Shown piece by piece: positions 58,900 to 64,000 of a stretch of 64,000 nt of DNA. Under the pieces are notes generated by a model. It was not told the DNA's origin. It did no database searches and saw nothing but the letters and a program-made list of their open reading frames with translations. Location: positions 1 through 64,000 of the forward strand of contig CAMAUL010000003.1 in NCBI GenBank assembly GCA_945861405.1, in the 5' to 3' direction. Made by a program: the position numbers and the translations under genes. The stretch comes from Candidatus Methylobacter oryzae. GTDB lineage: Bacteria > Pseudomonadota > Gammaproteobacteria > Methylococcales > Methylomonadaceae. Numbering within the stretch: the first letter of the stretch is position 1; each line of letters starts with the position of its first letter.

Positions 58900-60510
58900 A
58901 TGAACAAAAAAATTACCCGCGCGCTAATCAGCGTATCCGATAAATCCGGTATCGTGGATTTTTGTCGGGAGCTCAATCAGTTGGGCATCGAAATCCTGTC
59001 TACCGGCGGCACTGCCAAAACGCTGGCCGAACACAACATTCCGGCAACCGAGGTGTCCGATTACACCGGTTTCCCGGAAATGATGGACGGCCGGGTTAAA
59101 ACCTTGCACCCCAAAGTCCACGGCGGCATTTTGGCGCGTCGGGGCATTGATGATGCGGTGATGGCAGCGAACGGCATTAAGCCGATCGATATGGTGGTGG
59201 TCAACCTGTACCCATTCGAACAAACTATCGCTAACCCGGACTGCGATTTAGATACCGCTATTGAAAATATCGACATCGGCGGCCCAACCATGATCCGCGC
59301 CGCGGCTAAAAATCATGCCGATGTCGCGGTGATCGTCGATCCTGCCGATTACGCATCGGTTATCGCCGAACTGAAAGGCAATAACACTGGACTATCCCAG
59401 CAAACCCGCTTCAATCTGGCGCTAAAAAGTTTCGAACACACGGCGCGTTACGACACCGCGATTTCAGCCTACCTCGGCAACATTCGCCGCGCCAGTTCCC
59501 GACAGGCTTGCGGCATACACACCATCCCTGGCGATAATGGCGTCCAGTTTCCCGAAACGCTGAACTTGCAGTTTTATCATAACCAGAGCATGCGTTATGG
59601 CGAAAATCCGCATCAAAACGCGGCGTTTTACCGGGAAAAATCACCGGCCAGCGGCACTATTGCCGCCGCCAAGCAACTGCAAGGCAAGGAACTGTCTTAC
59701 AACAACATTGCCGATGCCGATGCCGCGCTGGAATGCGTCAAATCGTTTGGCGAGCTGCCAACCTGCGTCATCGTCAAACACGCCAACCCCTGCGGCGTAG
59801 CCCAAGCTGGCAACCTGCTTGCCGCTTACGACAAGGCTTATGCAACCGACCCGACCTCGGCATTCGGCGGCATTATCGCGTTTAACCGGGAACTGGACGA
59901 ACAAACCGCCGCTGAAATCGTCAAGCGTCAATTTGTCGAAGTCATTATTGCGCCGTCCATCAGCGCAGCCGCGCAAGCTGTTTTGGCTGAAAAGCAAAAT
60001 GTCCGGGTGCTGGAATGCAGCCAATGGAGCAATGTTACCCAGCCGTCGCTGGATTTCAAACGCGTCGCCGGAGGCTTGCTGGTTCAGGACAAGGATCTAG
60101 GCGAAATAACCGCCGCCGACATCAAAATAGTCAGCAAACGCGCTCCAACCGAACAGGAGATGGCCGATTTGCTGTTCGCCTGGAAAGTCGCCAAATTCGT
60201 CAAATCCAATGCGATTGTGTACTGCAAAAACGGCCAGACTATCGGCGTCGGCGCAGGACAAATGAGCCGGGTTTATTCGGCCAGAATCGCCGGTATCAAA
60301 GCCGCCGATGCAGGATTGGATGTTCCGGGTTCCGCGATGGCTTCCGACGCCTTTTTCCCGTTCAGGGACGGCATCGATTCCGCTGCCGAAGCGGGCATCA
60401 CCGCCGTCATTCAGCCCGGCGGCTCGATGCGCGACAATGAAGTCATAGCCGCAGCCGACGAGCACAATATCGCGATGGTCTTTACCGGCATGCGTCATTT
60501 CAGGCATTAA
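58900..60510 (+). CDS. purH: Bifunctional AICAR formyltransferase / IMP cyclohydrolase PurH
   Basis: 536 residues (E. coli 529). The IMP cyclohydrolase domain (about 1-200) begins [18 protein letters not shown] with STGGTAK and [14 protein letters not shown]. The formyltransferase domain carries [22 protein letters not shown] and [14 protein letters not shown]. These are the last two steps to IMP. Placed before purD after a repeat. Confidence 0.97.
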   Translation: MNKKITRALISVSDKSGIVDFCRELNQLGIEILSTGGTAKTLAEHNIPATEVSDYTGFPEMMDGRVKTLHPKVHGGILARRGIDDAVMAANGIKPIDMVVVNLYPFEQTIANPDCDLDTAIENIDIGGPTMIRAAAKNHADVAVIVDPADYASVIAELKGNNTGLSQQTRFNLALKSFEHTARYDTAISAYLGNIRRASSRQACGIHTIPGDNGVQFPETLNLQFYHNQSMRYGENPHQNAAFYREKSPASGTIAAAKQLQGKELSYNNIADADAALECVKSFGELPTCVIVKHANPCGVAQAGNLLAAYDKAYATDPTSAFGGIIAFNRELDEQTAAEIVKRQFVEVIIAPSISAAAQAVLAEKQNVRVLECSQWSNVTQPSLDFKRVAGGLLVQDKDLGEITAADIKIVSKRAPTEQEMADLLFAWKVAKFVKSNAIVYCKNGQTIGVGAGQMSRVYSARIAGIKAADAGLDVPGSAMASDAFFPFRDGIDSAAEAGITAVIQPGGSMRDNEVIAAADEHNIAMVFTGMRHFRH

Positions 60511-60524
60511 TTAAAGAACAACGT

Positions 60525-60596
60525 CCACGAAAGGCACGAAAGGCACGAAAAACTTTTTATAGCTCACTCTTTTCGTGCCTTTCGTGTTTTTCGTGG
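60525..60596. repeat. CCACGAAAGGCACGAAA inverted repeat
   Basis: CCACGAAAGGCACGAAAGGC at the left and GCCTTTCGTG..TTCGTGG at the right form a long imperfect stem between purH and purD. Confidence 0.85.
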
Positions 60597-60647
60597 AAAA
60601 CTAATCACGGGGCAATCAAGCCGCCCCTAGCACACACGAGAACCATC

Positions 60648-61928
60648 ATGAAAATCCTCATCGTCGGTAGCGGCGGCCGTGAACACGCCCTCGCCTGGAA
60701 AGCCCAGCAATCCCCCAAAGTCGAAAAAGTCTTTGTCGCGCCCGGCAATGCCGGTACCGCGCTGGAACCGTCTGTTGAAAACATCGCCATTGCCGTCGAC
60801 GATATTGACGCACTGCTGGCATTCGCCCAGAAAGACGCGATAGACCTGACCATCATCGGCCCCGAAGTGCCTCTGGTTTTAGGCATCGTCGATCGTTTCC
60901 ATGAGGCAGGTTTGAAGTGCTTCGGCCCAACCGCAAAAGCCGCGCAACTGGAAGGCTCGAAGACTTTCTGCAAAGACTTCATGATCCGCCACCACATCCC
61001 GACCGCCGCTTTCCAATCCTTTACCGACCAACAGCAGGCCATCACCTATATCCGGCAGCAAGGCGCGCCGATCGTGGTTAAGGCCGACGGTTTGGCCGCA
61101 GGTAAAGGCGTAATCGTCGCCCAGTCCGAACAGGAAGCGATAGCCGCTGTCGAAGACATGTTGTCTGGCAATGTATTCGGCGAGGCAGGCAATCGCGTCG
61201 TGATCGAAGAGTTTTTAACCGGCGAGGAAGCCAGCTTTATAGTCATCGCCGACGGCAAACACGCATTGCCAATGGCGACCTCCCAGGATCACAAAGCCCG
61301 CGATAATGGCGACCAAGGCCCCAACACCGGCGGCATGGGCGCTTATTCCCCGGCTCCCGTCGTCACCCCTGAAATCCACGACAAGGTCATGCGCGATGTG
61401 ATCGCGCCGACCTTGAAAGGCATGGCTGAAGACGGATTGCCGTATACCGGCTTTCTGTACGCCGGTTTAATGATCAGCGCCGATGGCACGATTAAAGTGC
61501 TGGAATACAACTGCCGTTTCGGCGACCCTGAAACCCAGCCGATCATGATGCGTTTGAACAGCGATCTGGTAGAGCTTATCGAAGCCGCCTTGGCTGGCAA
61601 TCTCGACAAAACCAGCAGCGACTGGGACGAACGCGCCGCATTAGGCGTAGTCTTGGCAGCAGGCGGTTATCCCGACTCCTATCAAAGCGGCGCTGTCATT
61701 TCCGGTTTGCCTGGCGAGGAGCACAAAGACAGCAAAGTGTTTCATGCCGCCACCAAACAAGTCGGCAACGATTTGGTCACGGCTGGCGGACGGGTTTTAT
61801 GCGCTTGCGCCTTGGGTCATGACATTAAGGAAGCCCAAAGCAAAGCCTATGCGCTGGCTAACGGCATCCACTGGGATAATGTCTATTACCGTACCGATAT
61901 TGGTTTTAAGGCTATAAAATCCTCGTAG
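60648..61928 (+). CDS. purD: Phosphoribosylamine-glycine ligase PurD
   Basis: 426 residues (E. coli 429). [32 protein letters not shown] (ATP grasp), and [13 protein letters not shown] are diagnostic. It makes glycinamide ribonucleotide in purine synthesis. The TAG stop is formed within the first bases of a GTAGGGTACGC repeat, as for the DUF4239 gene. Confidence 0.97.
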   Translation: MKILIVGSGGREHALAWKAQQSPKVEKVFVAPGNAGTALEPSVENIAIAVDDIDALLAFAQKDAIDLTIIGPEVPLVLGIVDRFHEAGLKCFGPTAKAAQLEGSKTFCKDFMIRHHIPTAAFQSFTDQQQAITYIRQQGAPIVVKADGLAAGKGVIVAQSEQEAIAAVEDMLSGNVFGEAGNRVVIEEFLTGEEASFIVIADGKHALPMATSQDHKARDNGDQGPNTGGMGAYSPAPVVTPEIHDKVMRDVIAPTLKGMAEDGLPYTGFLYAGLMISADGTIKVLEYNCRFGDPETQPIMMRLNSDLVELIEAALAGNLDKTSSDWDERAALGVVLAAGGYPDSYQSGAVISGLPGEEHKDSKVFHAATKQVGNDLVTAGGRVLCACALGHDIKEAQSKAYALANGIHWDNVYYRTDIGFKAIKSS

Positions 61929-61980
61929 GGTACGCTGTGCGTACCTTTCGGTATTCAATGGTACGCACAGCGTACCCTAC
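61926..61980. repeat. GTAGGGTACGC inverted-repeat element
   Basis: GTAGGGTACGCTGTGCGTACC and its near-exact inverse at the right end (61961-61980) flank a 15-base loop. It overlaps the purD stop codon. Confidence 0.85.
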
Positions 61981-61993
61981 ATGGCTAACATTT

Positions 61994-62876
61994 CAATCAA
62001 CGGGAACGCGGACATACTCCATGCTTAATCTTCATTTTCTGCACCGCGTCCCGTTATTTCTACGTTAGGGGTTTTACTTCCATCGTTCTTTAGTTCTCGT
62101 AACCACATCCCTATCGTTTCTTTATCGTAATGATGCGCGTCAACCCGACATTCGATAAGGCTCTTAAAGTCTTTGCGTATCTTTTCCCCTTTCTGAATTC
62201 TCTTATTATGCGTCAGCCAATGCCATGCCAATAGATCGGCACACTGCAATGGGATCGCCCGTTCTTTTTCTATGAAGGTGTGTGAAACCCACCTAAAATC
62301 GGAACGCAGTTTTGGCTCGTTATACATTCTATGCATTGCTGAGTTTGCATTACCAAAACCATTGGCACCGGATTCAAAAAAGTAGGCAACATCTCCGTTA
62401 AATCCGGTTTCGTTCGCCCAGTCACGAACACCAAAAAACACTTGCCCGCAAACTAATGCGTAAGGATTGTCAAAAAGACCGTCCTTCGGTATAAGAGCGT
62501 AAGCTTGTTTATCCAATGAAACTGCTATCCCTTTCGAAGCATATAATTTGGTAAGCCGTATTGCTTCTCTGGCGGCATTGTCGCAATCGTCTTTTGTGAG
62601 ATGCTGGTATATTCCAACTCGGTGAGCACACTCAGACATATGGAAGTACGGCAAGTCATATTTACCAAGCATCTTGCGCCATTCAATACCCAGTTTCAGC
62701 GCATTTTCTTTTTTAAATACATAGCCTGCAACACAGAGAAACTGATTCCCCTCATCCGTGCCACTCTCATCAAAATATGCCTCTGCTAACGCCTCCACGA
62801 ATCCCCCATCAGGTAGAACAATGTCAAGTAATCTTACAATCATTCTACACCTCCTAACCCTACAATCAACGGGAAC
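61994..62876. repeat. 14-bp direct repeats flanking the DUF3800 gene
   Basis: CAATCAACGGGAAC occurs at 61994-62007 and 62863-62876 in the same orientation, enclosing the whole DUF3800 gene. No transposase or terminal inverted repeat is seen. Confidence 0.6.
62025..62843 (-). CDS. DUF3800 protein
   Basis: 272 residues. YFDESGTD (Asp25, Glu26) is the hallmark N-terminal motif of DUF3800, an RNase H-like fold family, with FFESGANGFG and LQCADLLAWHWLTH further on. Found often in defence or mobile regions; the activity is unknown. The ATG lies 20 bases from direct repeat CAATCAACGGGAAC; the same 14 bases occur at 61994-62007 beyond its end. Confidence 0.85.
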   Translation of the reverse strand: MIVRLLDIVLPDGGFVEALAEAYFDESGTDEGNQFLCVAGYVFKKENALKLGIEWRKMLGKYDLPYFHMSECAHRVGIYQHLTKDDCDNAAREAIRLTKLYASKGIAVSLDKQAYALIPKDGLFDNPYALVCGQVFFGVRDWANETGFNGDVAYFFESGANGFGNANSAMHRMYNEPKLRSDFRWVSHTFIEKERAIPLQCADLLAWHWLTHNKRIQKGEKIRKDFKSLIECRVDAHHYDKETIGMWLRELKNDGSKTPNVEITGRGAENED

Positions 62877-62905
62877 CCATAAGATGGTTTCGCGTTAGCA
62901 AACCG

Positions 62906-63055
62906 TCATAGACGGAGCGGGATGGTGATGTGATGTTCGCCGTTTGCAAAGGTTGTCAGGCGTATGTGGCTGCCGGTCTGACGGGTGATATGGTATCCGA
63001 GTTCGGCAAGCGCTTTTGCAAGCTCGATTCCGTCGATGTCGCGGGGGAGTTTCAA
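62906..63055 (-). CDS. HicA-like toxin, C-terminally shortened
   Basis: 49 residues if read from TTG 63055, which overlaps the antitoxin stop in TTGA. MKLPRDIDGIELAKALAELG then ITRQTGSHIRLTT and GEHHITIP are the HicA segments. Normal HicA proteins run another 15-25 residues after HITIP; here LRL and a stop follow. The catalytic His of the GSH motif is retained. The truncation lies 30 bases from a direct repeat, so loss of function is plausible. Confidence 0.7.
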   Translation of the reverse strand: MKLPRDIDGIELAKALAELGYHITRQTGSHIRLTTFANGEHHITIPLRL

Positions 63056-63258
63056 ACTGCGATGACTTCTTCGTGGACGAAATGCAGGCGGATCATCTTT
63101 GGCTTTTTGTCTTCATCGAAATGGCAGCGAACTGCGTCCTGGACGTTGGCGTGGAGCTCTTCAAGATTGTCCGCATCAGTGTAAATCGATTCGCCGAGCG
63201 CCTTGGCCGTATAACCGCCTTCCGGGGCATCTTCTACAATAAAGAAAATTTCGTTCAT
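63052..63258 (-). CDS. HicB-like antitoxin
   Basis: 68 residues from ATG 63258, preceded by AAAGGAG. MNEIFFIVEDAPEGGYTAKAL with NLEELHANVQDAVRCHF is the partial RNase H-like HicB fold. No C-terminal DNA-binding domain is present. It precedes the hicA-like gene with a four-base overlap. Confidence 0.82.
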   Translation of the reverse strand: MNEIFFIVEDAPEGGYTAKALGESIYTDADNLEELHANVQDAVRCHFDEDKKPKMIRLHFVHEEVIAV

Positions 63259-63495
63259 ATTTGCTCCTTTGTCTGCAACGGATACTAACAAAGTATCGGC
63301 AATCATGCAAAAACCAACCAGAATCGCAATTTTATTCTCAGTCCTGTAGTCCAGAATAAGCCTGTTTGAGCAACAGCGAAAACGAGCAATGACTATTGGG
63401 GATCTCTAATAATTCAATTTTGAAAGAATAGTGTTATTTAGTTTCAATGACTTACACTCATAAATATCATGGAAAAAGCAATTATTAGAGGCCCC

Positions 63496-63831
63496 CTATT
63501 GATTAGCCGCCTGTTTCAGCGCATCAACCGCCCATTGATTCAAACTTTTCCCGGACGCAATGGCGGCTCGGGTAACTGCCGCATGGTCTTCGGGCGGAAT
63601 TCGCAAAACAAACTTCCCGGAAAATGCTTTAAACGGCCCAACGCCTTCTTCCTGGCAAGCATCCATAAACACTTTAAGCGAAATCGCTCCTTCGCGTCTT
63701 AAACCTTCCGCATCGGCGGCATAAAAATCAGCGCCTCCGTTAAGCCCGACAAATTCGCCGCGAAACAGATCAATATCCGAATCGTAAGTAATTACGGCCT
63801 TAACACCGTTAATGGTCATTTGATTAATCAT
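63496..63831 (-). CDS. HicB antitoxin with ribbon-helix-helix domain
   Basis: 111 residues. An N-terminal HicB fold (VKAVITYDSDIDLFRGEFVG, ADFYAADAEGLRREG) and a C-terminal Arc-like segment with FVLRIPPEDHAAVTRAAIA and SLNQWAVDAL. The ATG overlaps the stop of the next gene upstream (TGATTAAT context). A complete, separate pair from the one at 62906. Confidence 0.88.
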   Translation of the reverse strand: MINQMTINGVKAVITYDSDIDLFRGEFVGLNGGADFYAADAEGLRREGAISLKVFMDACQEEGVGPFKAFSGKFVLRIPPEDHAAVTRAAIASGKSLNQWAVDALKQAANQ

Positions 63832-64000
63832 GGTTTTACCCCGTTGTCATTCAGCCAGTCGCGCAAGCTGACGACCGCGCCTTTATCGGTCATAGGTGAA
63901 GGATGCGGCCTATGAAAGACCCGCCTCTCTCCGAACAGCCGGATTAACACCCGTGAACCCTCGCGCTCTTCAATTCGCGCACCCAATTCCAACAACAAGG
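63828..64000 (-). CDS. HicA-like toxin, N-terminus outside window
   Basis: 57 C-terminal residues are visible, from LLELGARIEEREGSRVLIRL to SLRDWLNDNGVKP. RVFHRPHPSP followed by KGAV and a final helix is the C-terminal pattern of HicA toxins that pair with Arc-type HicB. It overlaps the hicB gene by four bases. Confidence 0.75.
   Translation of the reverse strand, partial: LLLELGARIEEREGSRVLIRLFGERRVFHRPHPSPMTDKGAVVSLRDWLNDNGVKP

Overview
The window looks like chromosomal DNA of a nitrogen-fixing gammaproteobacterium, most likely an aerobic methanotroph of the Methylococcales. This placement is inference from gene content: an Azotobacter-type Mo-nitrogenase cluster, an octaheme hydroxylamine-oxidoreductase-like cytochrome, gammaproteobacterial housekeeping blocks (purEK, aroQ-accBC-prmA, dusB-fis-purHD), and very many short palindromic repeats between genes. 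No methane monooxygenase, 16S rRNA, phage or full insertion sequence is present.

Layout. 1-13,000: housekeeping genes (mupP/gph-like, ubiG, purEK, recC, rpiA, rep, tRNA-Arg, a DUF4239 membrane protein). 11,357-13,876 (minus): an operon of a SIR2-like protein, an unknown protein and a GlcF-type Fe-S protein, divergent from nifH and with its own sigma-54/NifA-like signals. 14,019-22,230: nif block 1 (nifHDKT, ferredoxin, NafY-like protein, a small protein, the [4Fe-4S] LRV protein, an unknown protein, Nif11). 22,483-29,415: a second nitrogen module of a NarK/NasA-type transporter, an octaheme HAO-like cytochrome, a nine-heme cytochrome fused to a cytochrome b-like membrane domain, and a PP2C/Ser-Thr-kinase fusion, preceded by a sigma-54-like promoter and a leader hairpin. 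29,416-38,128: repeats, a VapBC-like pair, a PAS-GGDEF-EAL protein and a Cache-Cache-CheW protein. 38,129-40,419: UDG, xthA and a compact relB-relE'-brnT-brnA string. 40,559-49,401: nif block 2 (nifENX, DUF269 and DUF683 proteins, FdxB-like ferredoxin, [2Fe-2S] ferredoxin, two further nif-associated proteins, a Mop-like small protein, an unknown protein, a broken rhodanese and a second NafY-like protein). 49,428-64,000: aroQ-accBC-prmA, rlmI, dusB-fis-purHD and a HicAB/DUF3800 segment.

How the genes fit together. NifHDK is the catalytic core; NifE, NifN, NifX and the two NafY-like proteins form the FeMo-co assembly and carrier set; four small ferredoxin-type proteins can supply electrons. Three -24/-12 promoters, each with a TGT-N10-ACA element about 100 bp upstream (nifH, nifE and the Mop-like transcript), indicate NifA control. 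A weaker fourth one points at the SIR2/GlcF operon. The transporter/cytochrome module has a sigma-54-like promoter without an obvious NifA site, which suggests general nitrogen control.

The strongest leads are: (1) the transporter/octaheme/cytochrome b/kinase module as a possible respiratory-chain-coupled nitrite-handling system; (2) the SIR2-like/GlcF operon apparently co-regulated with nitrogenase; (3) a dispersed repeat that has become part of two coding sequences, with a different palindrome inside a third; (4) a nested pair of miniature elements whose target duplications can be read base by base.
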